NCBI RefSeq assembly: GCF_000720635.1
Contig: NZ_JOCF01000024.1
Location: 56,933-120,932, forward strand
Length of the DNA stretch: 64,000 nt
Reading direction: 5' to 3'
From: Streptomyces sp. NRRL WC-3742
Lineage (GTDB): Bacteria > Actinomycetota > Actinomycetes > Streptomycetales > Streptomycetaceae
The notes under the pieces: generated by a model
Seen by the model: the letters and a program-made list of their open reading frames with translations, nothing else
What the model was told of the DNA's origin: nothing
Database searches by the model: none
Program-made: the position numbers and the translations under genes
Shown: positions 8,710-16,461 of the stretch, piece after piece
How positions within the stretch are numbered: position 1 is the first letter of the stretch
Layout of the letters: the number at the start of each line of letters is the position of its first letter

Positions 8710-9756
8710 GTGCACAGCTCAACCGCCTCACCCGCCCGCCCCTCCGGCCGATCCCTCGGCCTCGGCCTCGCGCTGGTCTCCGCCTTCGCCTTCGGAGGCT
8801 CCGGCACCGCCGCCAAACCCCTGATCGAGGCGGGACTCTCCCCCCTGCACGTGGTGTGGCTCCGGGTCACCGGCGCCGCCGTGGCACTGCTGCCCATCGC
8901 CTACAAGCACCGGGACGCCGTCCTACGCCGCCCGGGCCTGCTGCTCGGCTTCGGCCTGCTCGCGGTGGCCGGCGTCCAGGCGTGCTACTTCGCGGCGATC
9001 TCCCGCATCCCGGTCGGCGTCGCCCTGCTCATCGAGTACCTCGGGCCGCCGCTGCTCATCGGCTACGTGAAGTTCGTGCAGCGCAAGCCGATCAGCCGGG
9101 GCGCGGCCATCGGCGCGGGCGTCGCCGTCACGGGCCTGGCCTGCGTGGTCGAGGTGTGGAACGGCCTGAGCTTCGACGCCGTCGGCGTGCTCTTCGCCCT
9201 CGGCGCGGCCTGCTGCCAGGTCGGCTACTTCGTACTCGCCGACGCCGGCGGCCGCGGCGAGCGCCCCGTCGACCCGCTGGCCGTCAGCGCCTTCGGACTG
9301 CTCGTCGGCGCCGTGCTGCTCACCGCCTTCACCCGGCCCTGGCAGGCCGACTGGGGCGTGCTCGGCGGCTCGGTGGTGATGAACGGGCACAGCCTGCCCG
9401 CGCTGATCCCGGCCGCCTGGATGGTGCTGATCGCCACCGTGCTCGCCTACCTGACCGGCGTGACCTCCGTCGGCCACCTCTCACCGCCGGTCGCGGGCGT
9501 GGTGGCCAACCTGGAGGCGGTGGTCGCCACCGTCCTGGCCTGGGTCCTGCTCGGCGAGCACCTGGGCCTGCCGCAGATCACCGGCGGCCTGCTGGTCCTC
9601 GCCGGCGCCTTCGCCGCGCAGGCGAGCAAGCCGGCCCCGGCCGAGGCCCTGCCCTCGCAGGAGCCCCCGGCGCCTCAGCAGCCTCAGGTCCCGAGGGAGA
9701 AGGTCACCGCCGACCGCGGCGGTCAGCGACCGACCCAGCCGAACCAGTCGAAGTGA
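8710..9756 (+). CDS. EamA/DMT-family transporter
   Basis: Inner-membrane protein of 348 residues with ten predicted helices arranged as two EamA repeats (about residues 18-145 and 160-300), as in RhaT/RarD-type drug/metabolite exporters. The second repeat includes SPPVAGVVANLEAVVATVLAWVLLGEHLG, typical of the family. The substrate is unknown. The GTG at 8710 lies six bases after a possible -10 element (CAGAAT, with TTACCG 18 bases upstream), so the message may be leaderless. The stop overlaps the convergent signal peptidase gene by 34 bases, so the two 3' ends are antisense to each other. Confidence 0.9.
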   Translation: MHSSTASPARPSGRSLGLGLALVSAFAFGGSGTAAKPLIEAGLSPLHVVWLRVTGAAVALLPIAYKHRDAVLRRPGLLLGFGLLAVAGVQACYFAAISRIPVGVALLIEYLGPPLLIGYVKFVQRKPISRGAAIGAGVAVTGLACVVEVWNGLSFDAVGVLFALGAACCQVGYFVLADAGGRGERPVDPLAVSAFGLLVGAVLLTAFTRPWQADWGVLGGSVVMNGHSLPALIPAAWMVLIATVLAYLTGVTSVGHLSPPVAGVVANLEAVVATVLAWVLLGEHLGLPQITGGLLVLAGAFAAQASKPAPAEALPSQEPPAPQQPQVPREKVTADRGGQRPTQPNQSK

Positions 9757-10490
9757 CCGAGCGGCCACACGACCGCCGACACCGGCCCGACCACGTTGTC
9801 CACCGGCACGGCCCCGCCGCCCGGGCCCTGCCGGTGGTAGCGGGAGTCGGCCGAGTCGCTGCGGTGGTCGCCCTCGACCCAGACGTACCCGGCGGGCACC
9901 GTCACCGGGCCGAAGTCCAGGCCCGCGCAGGAGTCGTCCCCGGGGTGCAGGTACGGCTCGTCGACCTTCTTCCCGTCCACCGTCAGCGCGGTGCCCTTGC
10001 ACTCCACGGTGTGGCCGCCGGTCGCGATGACCCGCTTGACCAGGTAGTTGTCGTCCTTCGGCGGGACGAGCCCGACGAAGCTCAGCACCGAGGTCGCGGC
10101 TCCCGCGACGGGGTTGGAGTCGGCCGGCTGCGGCGGTAGCCAGCCGCCCGGGTCCTTGAACACCACCGGCTGCCCCGGCTCCGGCTCCCAGCCGGTCAGC
10201 GGGGCCAGCTTGTTCACGGCCACCCGGTCGCCAACGCGCAGGGTGTTCTCCATCGAGCCGGACGGGATGGTGAACACCTGGAACAGGCAGGTCTTGATCA
10301 GCAGCGCGACCGCCAGGCCGACCACCACCATCACCGGCAGCTCGATCCACCACGGACGCGGCTTGCGCCCCGCCCGGCGGGCCTTGCGGCCACCGGCGCG
10401 ACGGCCACGGCGGCGCGCCTCGGCGCGGCCGCCGGGGGCGGTGGTCTCGGACTCGGACTCGCCGGTCGTCCCGGGCAGGTTCACCGCCAT
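9723..10490 (-). CDS. lepB: Signal peptidase I
   Basis: Membrane serine protease of 255 residues that removes Sec and Tat signal peptides on the outer face of the membrane. A basic, Arg-rich N-terminal region is followed by one transmembrane helix (about residues 48-68). The catalytic Ser79 lies in IPSGSMENTL and the general base Lys152 in YLVKRVIATGG; the late GDHRSDSADSR box is also present. Streptomyces species usually have several such enzymes, often clustered; this one stands alone. The 3' end overlaps the EamA gene by 34 bases on the opposite strand. Confidence 0.95.
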   Translation of the reverse strand: MAVNLPGTTGESESETTAPGGRAEARRRGRRAGGRKARRAGRKPRPWWIELPVMVVVGLAVALLIKTCLFQVFTIPSGSMENTLRVGDRVAVNKLAPLTGWEPEPGQPVVFKDPGGWLPPQPADSNPVAGAATSVLSFVGLVPPKDDNYLVKRVIATGGHTVECKGTALTVDGKKVDEPYLHPGDDSCAGLDFGPVTVPAGYVWVEGDHRSDSADSRYHRQGPGGGAVPVDNVVGPVSAVVWPLGHFDWFGWVGR

Positions 10491-10600
10491 CGTCGCTGCT
10501 CCACTCTCCGGCCGGGGAAGACTGCACGCTACGCCAACCGTGGAGTGTCACGAAATCGGACGTTTACCCGACCCCGACAGCGCGGGGCCGGGTGCCCGGC

Positions 10601-10678
10601 CCGGCAGGGATTCAGGCGGGGACCCCGGCAGGGATTTCAGGCGGGGACTCCGGCAGAGGTTCAGGCCGGGGCTCAGGC
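10601..10678. repeat. Stop-spanning repeats after the chorismate mutase gene
   Basis: Three copies of a unit of about 24 bases (CCGGCAGGGATTCAGGCGGG) plus a shorter fourth copy. The TCA in each, at 10612, 10637, 10661 and 10673, reads TGA on the minus strand; the one at 10673 is the stop codon of the chorismate mutase gene. Confidence 0.8.
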
Positions 10679-11008
10679 GCGGGCGATGGCCTCGTGGTGC
10701 CTGATCACCTCGGCGATGATGAAGTTCAGGAACTTCTCGGCGAAGACCGGGTCCAGCTTCGCCCCGGCCGCCAGCTCCCGCAGCCGCTTGATCTGGTCCC
10801 GCTCGCGCGACGGGTCGGCCGCCGGCAGCTTGTGCTCGGCCTTGAGCCGGCCCACCCGCTGGGTCGCCTTGAAGCGCTCGGCGAGCATGTGGACCACCGC
10901 GGCGTCGATGTTGTCGATGCTCTCGCGCAGGCTGGTCAGCTCCGCCCGCACCTCGTCGTCGATCCCCCCGGACGTGCCGGTGGCGGGGGTCGTGGAGTGG
11001 TCCGTCAT
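10673..11008 (-). CDS. Chorismate mutase (AroQ class)
   Basis: Small all-helical enzyme of 111 residues that turns chorismate into prephenate for phenylalanine and tyrosine synthesis. It has the AroQ pattern: Arg in the first long helix (LTSLRESIDNIDAAVVHMLAERF), Lys and Arg in VGRLKAEHKLPAADPSRERDQIKRL, and a C-terminal helix FLNFIIAEVIRHHE. There is no signal peptide and no fused domain, so it should act in the cytosol. It is divergent from the OsmC-like gene. The stop codon lies in a tandem repeat (10601-10678). Confidence 0.92.
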   Translation of the reverse strand: MTDHSTTPATGTSGGIDDEVRAELTSLRESIDNIDAAVVHMLAERFKATQRVGRLKAEHKLPAADPSRERDQIKRLRELAAGAKLDPVFAEKFLNFIIAEVIRHHEAIARA

Positions 11009-11253
11009 CGGGGTGGCTCCCGGTGTCTGGTGTGGGCGCCCGACCGTACGGCGGCCGGGCTCGGGCCGGCGCCAATCTAACAGGGTGCCCGCACCGGGCC
11101 TCCGCCGTCACCCGATCCGTCCCACGATCCGGACACGCCGCCGGACGATCCGGACGGGGCTCCGGACCGCCCGCCCGGCGGCGGCTGCCCGTAGGCTGGG
11201 CGTGCATGACAGGAAGTGACGACTGCAGTCCCTCAGTGATGGAGGCACCGATC

Positions 11254-11679
11254 GTGGCAACCACCCGCACCGCGCACACCGAATGGGAAGGCGACCTGCT
11301 CCACGGCAACGGGCTGGTCACCTTCGACTCGTCCGGCATCGGCGAGTACCCCGTCTCCTGGCCGGCCCGCGCCGAGCAGCCGAACGGCAAGACCAGCCCG
11401 GAGGAGCTCATCGCCGCCGCGCACTCCGCCTGTTTCTCGATGGCCCTCTCCAACGGCCTGGCCGGCGCCGGCAACCCGGCCACCAAGCTCGACACCCGGG
11501 CCGACGTGACCTTCCAGCCCGGCACCGGCATCACCGGCATCCACCTGACCGTCGTCGGCCGGGTGCCCGGACTCGACGAGGCTTCCTTCGTGAAGGCCGC
11601 CGAGGACGCCAAGGCCAACTGCCCGGTCAGCCAGGCCCTGACCGGCACCACCATCACGCTGACGGCCTCCCTGGCCTGA
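11254..11679 (+). CDS. OsmC-family peroxidase-like protein
   Basis: Protein of 141 residues of the OsmC/Ohr family, thiol peroxidases that reduce organic hydroperoxides. The two reactive cysteines are visible in AAHSACFSMAL and KANCPVSQAL, and the EELIAAAHS stretch fits OsmC rather than Ohr. The GTG at 11254 is chosen because GGAGG sits 8 bases upstream; an ATG at 11239 would place that site inside the gene. It is expected in the cytosol. It stands alone, with a long leader region shared with the divergent chorismate mutase gene. Confidence 0.9.
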   Translation: MATTRTAHTEWEGDLLHGNGLVTFDSSGIGEYPVSWPARAEQPNGKTSPEELIAAAHSACFSMALSNGLAGAGNPATKLDTRADVTFQPGTGITGIHLTVVGRVPGLDEASFVKAAEDAKANCPVSQALTGTTITLTASLA

Positions 11680-12147
11680 CGCCCCGGGACGGCGGTGGCG
11701 CGCACCGCCACGAGTCCGCTCCCGACCGACCCGGTTCGTTCTTGATTCCACGGCGTCAGATCCGTGGCTGAATCGGACCGTTCGGGGCGCAAACGGTGAC
11801 CACTTCGGCTCGTTCCGGCGCACAACCGGCGCCCCAGGGGCGCGGAGTCGGCGCACACGCCCCCGGCGCACGTCATGTGATGTGCACCGGGGGCGTCCGC
11901 ACGTATCGGGACACAAGATCGCAAGGCAGGCGAATCACCCTGGCGGCGGTCACCGCGCGTTGCCGTCGCGGCCTATGATCGGCCGCAGCGCCCTGTTCTT
12001 CACGCGGGTCTCCGCGCGACAGCGCCCCACGGGCGCCCCGCACCGGACCGTCTGCGAGGACCCCGACAGAGTGCGGAGCCGGCCGCCGGAGTCTCCGTCC
12101 GGTCGGACTGACCAGCGTCAAGCGTCAGCAGCGGACGGGAGCATGCC
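11680..12147. other. Gene-free region between OsmC and the c-di-GMP gene
   Basis: About 470 bases. It holds a small CCACGG/CCGTGG dyad at 11748-11767, a strong inverted repeat at 11857-11896, and the upstream region of the PAS-GGDEF-EAL gene, where TATGAT at 11974-11979 is a possible -10. Open frames here lack codon bias and ribosome sites. Confidence 0.6.
11857..11896. terminator. Long inverted repeat, probable terminator
   Basis: ACGCCCCCGG pairs with CCGGGGGCGT (10 bp), then one mismatch, then GCAC/GTGC (4 bp), with a 10-base loop. It lies 177 bases after OsmC and 250 bases before the next gene. A bidirectional terminator is most likely; a structured RNA or protein site is possible. Confidence 0.55.
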
Positions 12148-14238
12148 GTGCCGGGCCAGAACGAGGGGGCCGACGCACACCACCCGGTCGTGCGGCACGA
12201 GGAGTCGCCACACCACCGCCACCTCGGCGCGCCGGTCCCGGCGCCCGCCGCCGCCCACCCCGCGGGCACGGCCTGCGGCACCCTGGACGGCCCCGAGCGG
12301 CGGTTCTGCCCCACCTGCTCCGCCCCACTGGCCGGCCCCGCCGACCCGACGGGCACCGAGCCGACGGGCGACCGGACCGGCGCCGACCTGACCGGAGACG
12401 GCCCGACCGGCGCCAACCCGACCGGCGACGGCCCGAGCGCCACCGACCGGCCGCTGGACGCGCTGCGGGCCAGCGAGTCCCGGTTCCGCACCGCCTTCTG
12501 CAACGCCGGCATCGGCATGGCCCTGATCGGCCCCGACGACCGGATCATCGAGGTCAACCCGGCCCTCGCCACCCTGATCGGCCGCGGCGTCACCGACCTC
12601 GTCGGCACCCACCTCCACGAGATCATCGACCCGGAGGGCCTGCCGAACCGGCTCTTCTCCGAACTCGTCCACGGCGGGCGGGAACGGTTCCGCGTGGAGA
12701 AGCAGCTCAGGCACCGGGCCGGCCACGCGGTGTGGAGCAAGGTCACCGTCTCCCTGATCCGCGACGGCGCGGGCGAACCGCTCTACACCCTCGCCCTGGT
12801 CGAGGACATCACCGAGCAGCGCCGCCTCGGCGACCGCCTGGAGTACCAGGCCCTGCACGACCCGCTCACCCGGCTGCCCAACCGCACCTTCTTCTTCGAG
12901 CGCCTCGACGCCGCCTGCCTCACCGTGGAGGGGCCCTCCCCCGCCGAGCCGGACGGGCGCCGCGTCGGCGTCTGCTACCTCGACCTCGACGGCTTCGCCG
13001 CGATCAACGAGACCCTCGGCCACCACATCGGCGACCAGCTGCTGATCGCCGTCGCCACCCGGCTCCAGCACGGCCTCACCGACTCGCACCCGCACCCCGG
13101 CTCCCATCTCGTCGCCCGGATGGGCGGCGACGAGTTCGCCGTCCTGGTCACCGACAGCGCGGGCAGCGAGCAGCTGACCGGGCTCGCCGCCCGCATCCTG
13201 GAGGCGCTGGAACGTCCCTTCGACGTCGCCGGGCACCGGCTGGTGATCACCGCCAGCGTCGGCGTCGTCGAACGGTCCGTCCACGAGACCACCCCGACCG
13301 ACCTGGTCAAGGACGCCGACGCCACCCTCTACTGGTCCAAGGCCGACGGCCGCGCCCGCTGGACCCTCTACGACCCCGACCGCGGCGCCCACCAGCTCAC
13401 CCGCCAGCGCCTGGCCACCGCGCTGCGCCCGGCCCTGGAGCGCGGCGAGTTCACCATCGAGTACCAGCCGCTGGTCGGCCTGGCGGACGGCACCGTGCAC
13501 GGCGCCGAAGCCCTGGTCCGCTGGCGCCACCCCCGCTACGGGACGCTCTCCCCCGACCGCTTCATCCCGCTCGCCGAGGAGTCCGGCGCGATCGTGCCGC
13601 TCGGGAAGTGGGTGCTGGAGGAGTCCTGCCGTCAGGCCCGGCAGTGGCTCACCGAGTTCCCCGACACCGAGACCTTCGTGAGCGTCAACCTGGCGGCCCG
13701 CCAGATCTGGGACTCCGACGTGGTCGCCGACGTCGCCCGGGCCCTGGAGACCACGGGCCTGCCGGCCCGGCTGCTCCAGCTGGAGATCACCGAGAGCGCC
13801 CTGCTCGGCCCCGGCGGGCGGCCCTCCCAGGCCCTCCAGGCGCTCGCCGACATGGGCGTGCGGATCGCCATCGACGACTTCGGCACCGGCTACTCCAACC
13901 TGGCCTACCTCTCCCGGCTGCCGGTGCACGTGCTCAAGCTCGACGGCACCTTCATCAAGGGCTTCCGCGACCCGTCCCCGGCACCCCTGCCCGACCCGCC
14001 CAGGCACGGCGCCCGCCGCAGCGACGCGGACGAGCAGATCGTCGGCGCGATGGTGCAGCTGGCGCACACCCTCGGGCTGACCGTCACCGCCGAGGGCATC
14101 GAGAGCGCCGCCCAGGCCGAACGCCTGCGGCTGACCGGCTGCGACACCGCCCAGGGCTGGTACTTCGCCCGCCCCGGCGAGGCGGAGCGGGTCGCGGCCA
14201 TACTCCGCGAGGCCCGCCCCGCCCCGACCGGCGGCTAG
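12148..14238 (+). CDS. PAS-GGDEF-EAL cyclic-di-GMP enzyme (CdgA/RmdA type)
   Basis: Protein of 696 residues. The first 105 residues have a Cys cluster (ACGTLDGPERRFCPTCSAPL, zinc-ribbon-like) and a repetitive PTGxxPTGD linker. A PAS/PAC domain (about 110-230) follows, then a GGDEF domain with the intact motif MGGDEF and an EAL domain with EALVRW, NLAARQ, EITES, DDFGTGYS, AEGIES and QGWYF, so both synthesis and hydrolysis of c-di-GMP are possible. No RxxD inhibitory site precedes GGDEF. No membrane helix. The GTG at 12148 follows GGGAG by six bases. In Streptomyces such proteins adjust c-di-GMP, which controls sporulation through BldD. Whether it is CdgA itself needs phylogeny. Confidence 0.9.
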   Translation: MPGQNEGADAHHPVVRHEESPHHRHLGAPVPAPAAAHPAGTACGTLDGPERRFCPTCSAPLAGPADPTGTEPTGDRTGADLTGDGPTGANPTGDGPSATDRPLDALRASESRFRTAFCNAGIGMALIGPDDRIIEVNPALATLIGRGVTDLVGTHLHEIIDPEGLPNRLFSELVHGGRERFRVEKQLRHRAGHAVWSKVTVSLIRDGAGEPLYTLALVEDITEQRRLGDRLEYQALHDPLTRLPNRTFFFERLDAACLTVEGPSPAEPDGRRVGVCYLDLDGFAAINETLGHHIGDQLLIAVATRLQHGLTDSHPHPGSHLVARMGGDEFAVLVTDSAGSEQLTGLAARILEALERPFDVAGHRLVITASVGVVERSVHETTPTDLVKDADATLYWSKADGRARWTLYDPDRGAHQLTRQRLATALRPALERGEFTIEYQPLVGLADGTVHGAEALVRWRHPRYGTLSPDRFIPLAEESGAIVPLGKWVLEESCRQARQWLTEFPDTETFVSVNLAARQIWDSDVVADVARALETTGLPARLLQLEITESALLGPGGRPSQALQALADMGVRIAIDDFGTGYSNLAYLSRLPVHVLKLDGTFIKGFRDPSPAPLPDPPRHGARRSDADEQIVGAMVQLAHTLGLTVTAEGIESAAQAERLRLTGCDTAQGWYFARPGEAERVAAILREARPAPTGG

Positions 14239-14258
14239 ACCGTGTCGGGGGCTGCTGC

Positions 14259-15353
14259 TCAGCCCGCCGTCGGCAGCCCGTACGCCTCGGCGATCAGGCC
14301 GTAGGAGCGCAGCCGGGCCTCGTGGCCGTGGATGTGCGAGGTGACCATCAGCTCGTCCACCCCGGTCCGCTTGCGCAGGGCCTCCAGGCCGTCCGCGACC
14401 TCGCCGGGCGAGCCCAGCACCACGTTCTCGAACCAGTGGTCGACGAAGTCCGCCTCCACCGGGCTGTACGGGTACTCCTCGGCCTCCTGCGGGGTGGGGA
14501 TCGGGCCGGGGGTGCCGCGGCGCAGCCGGAGCATGCCGAGGGCGGCGGAGCGGGCGAGGCGGCGGGCCTCGGCCTCGTCCCCGGCGGCGACGGCCGTCAC
14601 GCCGATCAGCGCGTACGGCTCGGAGAGCACCGCGGAGGGGCGGAAGGAGGAGCGGTAGAGGTCCAGCGCGGGCAGGGTGTTGGCGGCGCTGAAGTGGTGG
14701 GCGAAGGCGAAGGGCAGGCCCAGGCGCCCGGCGAGCTGGGCGCTGAAGCCGGAGGAGCCGAGCAGCCAGACCGGCGGGCGGTCCTCGCCCCTGGGGACGG
14801 CGGTGAGCCGGGCGTACGGGTGGCCGTCGGGGAAGTCGCCGTCGAGGAAGTGGGTCAGCTCGGCGAGCTGCTGCGGGAAGTCGTCCGCGCCCTCGCCGCC
14901 GAGGCCCCGGCGCAGTGCGCGGGCGGTGGCCTGGTCGGTGCCGGGGGCGCGGCCGAGGCCGAGGTCGATCCGGCCGGGGTGGAGGGCCTCCAGCAGGCCG
15001 AACTGCTCGGCGACGGTCAGCGGGGCGTGGTTGGGCAGCATGACGCCGCCGGAGCCCAGCCGGATGGTGGTGGTGTGGGCGCCGAGGTGGGCGAGCAGGA
15101 CGGCCGGGGTGGAGCTGGCCACGCCCGGCATGCCGTGGTGCTCGGCCACCCAGAAGCGGTGGTAGCCCCAGCCCTCGGCCCTGCGGGCCAGTTCCGTGGT
15201 GGCGGCCAGGGCTTCGGCGGGCGTGTGGCCGACCCCGACGGTGGCGAGGTCGAGGATGGAGAGCGGGGCGGGGGCGCTTCCCCGTGCGGTGCCTCTGATC
15301 GCCGCTCCGGGCTCCGGCGCGGTCCGCTGCCCCTGCTGGTCCTCGGTGGTCAT
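14259..15353 (-). CDS. LLM-class flavin-dependent oxidoreductase
   Basis: Luciferase-like monooxygenase of 364 residues, group of MsnO8/YhbW-like proteins. Signatures include LSILDLATVGVGHTPAEAL, WGYHRFWVAEHH, SGGVMLPNHAPL and ERFGLL-like VAEQFGLLEALHPGRIDLGLGRAPG, which form the TIM barrel and FMN site. FMN and a flavin-reducing partner are expected; the substrate is unknown. The ATG at 15353 was chosen for its AGGGACGG site. It converges on the c-di-GMP gene with only 20 bases between stops and is divergent from the DedA gene. Confidence 0.92.
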   Translation of the reverse strand: MTTEDQQGQRTAPEPGAAIRGTARGSAPAPLSILDLATVGVGHTPAEALAATTELARRAEGWGYHRFWVAEHHGMPGVASSTPAVLLAHLGAHTTTIRLGSGGVMLPNHAPLTVAEQFGLLEALHPGRIDLGLGRAPGTDQATARALRRGLGGEGADDFPQQLAELTHFLDGDFPDGHPYARLTAVPRGEDRPPVWLLGSSGFSAQLAGRLGLPFAFAHHFSAANTLPALDLYRSSFRPSAVLSEPYALIGVTAVAAGDEAEARRLARSAALGMLRLRRGTPGPIPTPQEAEEYPYSPVEADFVDHWFENVVLGSPGEVADGLEALRKRTGVDELMVTSHIHGHEARLRSYGLIAEAYGLPTAG

Positions 15354-15530
15354 GCCCGTCCGTCCCTTCGGCTCTGCTCGGGGCGGCCTGGCGCCGGCCC
15401 CTGTTCGCCGACGGGGGTCAACCACGGAGGCGGGCCTCCTGTTCCCGGGGTGCTTCAGGGCATGAAAAGTCGACACGCTAGCGTTGACGGAGGCATCTGC
15501 TCCCCGGGCGACGTGAAGGAGGGACGGACC

Positions 15531-16127
15531 TTGGACTTCCTGACGGCGATCGGTTCCTCGTGGATCTGCGCCCTGGCGATCTGCGCGGTGCTCGGGGACG
15601 CCCTGCTCCCGTTCATCCCCAGCGGGACGCTGGTCATCCTGGCGGTGCTCAAGACCGCCCAGGTCGAGGGCGCCCCGATCATGCTCGGCCTCGGCGTGGC
15701 GGTGGCCTCGTTCCTCGGTGACGTGCTGCTGCTCCAGCTGGCCCGAAGAGGGGCGCCCGTCCTTCAGCGGCGTCTCGCCCGGCGGCCGAAGCTGGCGGCC
15801 AGCGTGGCGCGGGTGCAACAGGCGCTGGTCGAGCGGCCGCACGGCGCGGCCGCGGCGATGGTGGTGGTCGCGCGGTTCGTCCCGGCGGGGCGGACGGTGC
15901 TGGACGTGGCCATCGGCCACGGGCCCCACCACCATCACCGGTTCCTGCACTGGTCGGCGCTGGCGGCGCTGGTCTGGGCCGCGTACATCGTGACGCTGGG
16001 CTGGCTGAACAGCCACTGGTTCAACACGGCGTGGCTGAGCCTGGCCGTGTCCTGCGCGGCGGCCACGGCCGTCAGCACGGCGATCGCGCGCGTGGTGCGC
16101 CGCAACCGGCGCCCGGCCACGCTCTGA
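15531..16127 (+). CDS. DedA/VTT-family membrane protein
   Basis: Membrane protein of 198 residues with about five hydrophobic segments. The motif VARFVPAGRTVLDVAIGH matches the family's RFxPxxR signature and FIPSGTLVIL the re-entrant segment near the N-terminus. DedA proteins of other bacteria flip polyprenyl phosphate or phospholipids and support membrane potential; here the role is inferred from the family only. The start is TTG at 15531, because GGAGGG lies 7 bases before it and a GTG at 15513 would contain that site. A His-rich turn (GPHHHHRFLH) follows the RFxP motif. Confidence 0.85.
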   Translation: MDFLTAIGSSWICALAICAVLGDALLPFIPSGTLVILAVLKTAQVEGAPIMLGLGVAVASFLGDVLLLQLARRGAPVLQRRLARRPKLAASVARVQQALVERPHGAAAAMVVVARFVPAGRTVLDVAIGHGPHHHHRFLHWSALAALVWAAYIVTLGWLNSHWFNTAWLSLAVSCAAATAVSTAIARVVRRNRRPATL

Positions 16128-16461
16128 CGGATCCCCGGCTGTCCCTTCGGGGCAACTCCGCTGCCCGGAAGGGCGACGGAGGGCACCGGGCGCTGACGAA
16201 CTCCGACCGATTCGTCCCGACCGGCGGTACGGTACTGCCCTGACGGCCCTGCGAGCGAAGCGTCACAGGACCGCAACAGAGCGCCGGTTCCCGCAGCCGG
16301 GCCGGCCCACCGTGCGTGGTGACTGTTGTCGGGGTCCAGTGGCCTTGGTCGCGACTGCGGCCGCATGACATGCTTACGGCGGATAATTCATCAATTGCCC
16401 GATTTGACCGGTACGGCCTACGGGCCGCCCTCACCACCGGCGTCGGCGTCCAGGGGAGACC
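16128..16461. other. Intergenic region before the deacetylase-like lipoprotein gene
   Basis: About 330 bases without a gene. It starts with a small CCCCG/CGGGG hairpin (terminator of the DedA gene) and contains an AT-rich stretch at 16377-16405 (GATAATTCATCAATTG) that probably carries the promoter of the next gene. Confidence 0.6.

Noticed and set aside
11873..12121. 82-codon minus-strand frame upstream of the c-di-GMP gene
   Set aside because: No ribosome site, Arg-rich low-quality codons, and it crosses the 11857-11896 inverted repeat.
12732..15530. A 1131-codon plus-strand frame running from the c-di-GMP gene through the LLM gene into the DedA gene
   Set aside because: Only the part from 15531 is real; the rest is a shadow frame, as the first part overlaps GGDEF-EAL coding and the middle is antisense to the LLM gene.
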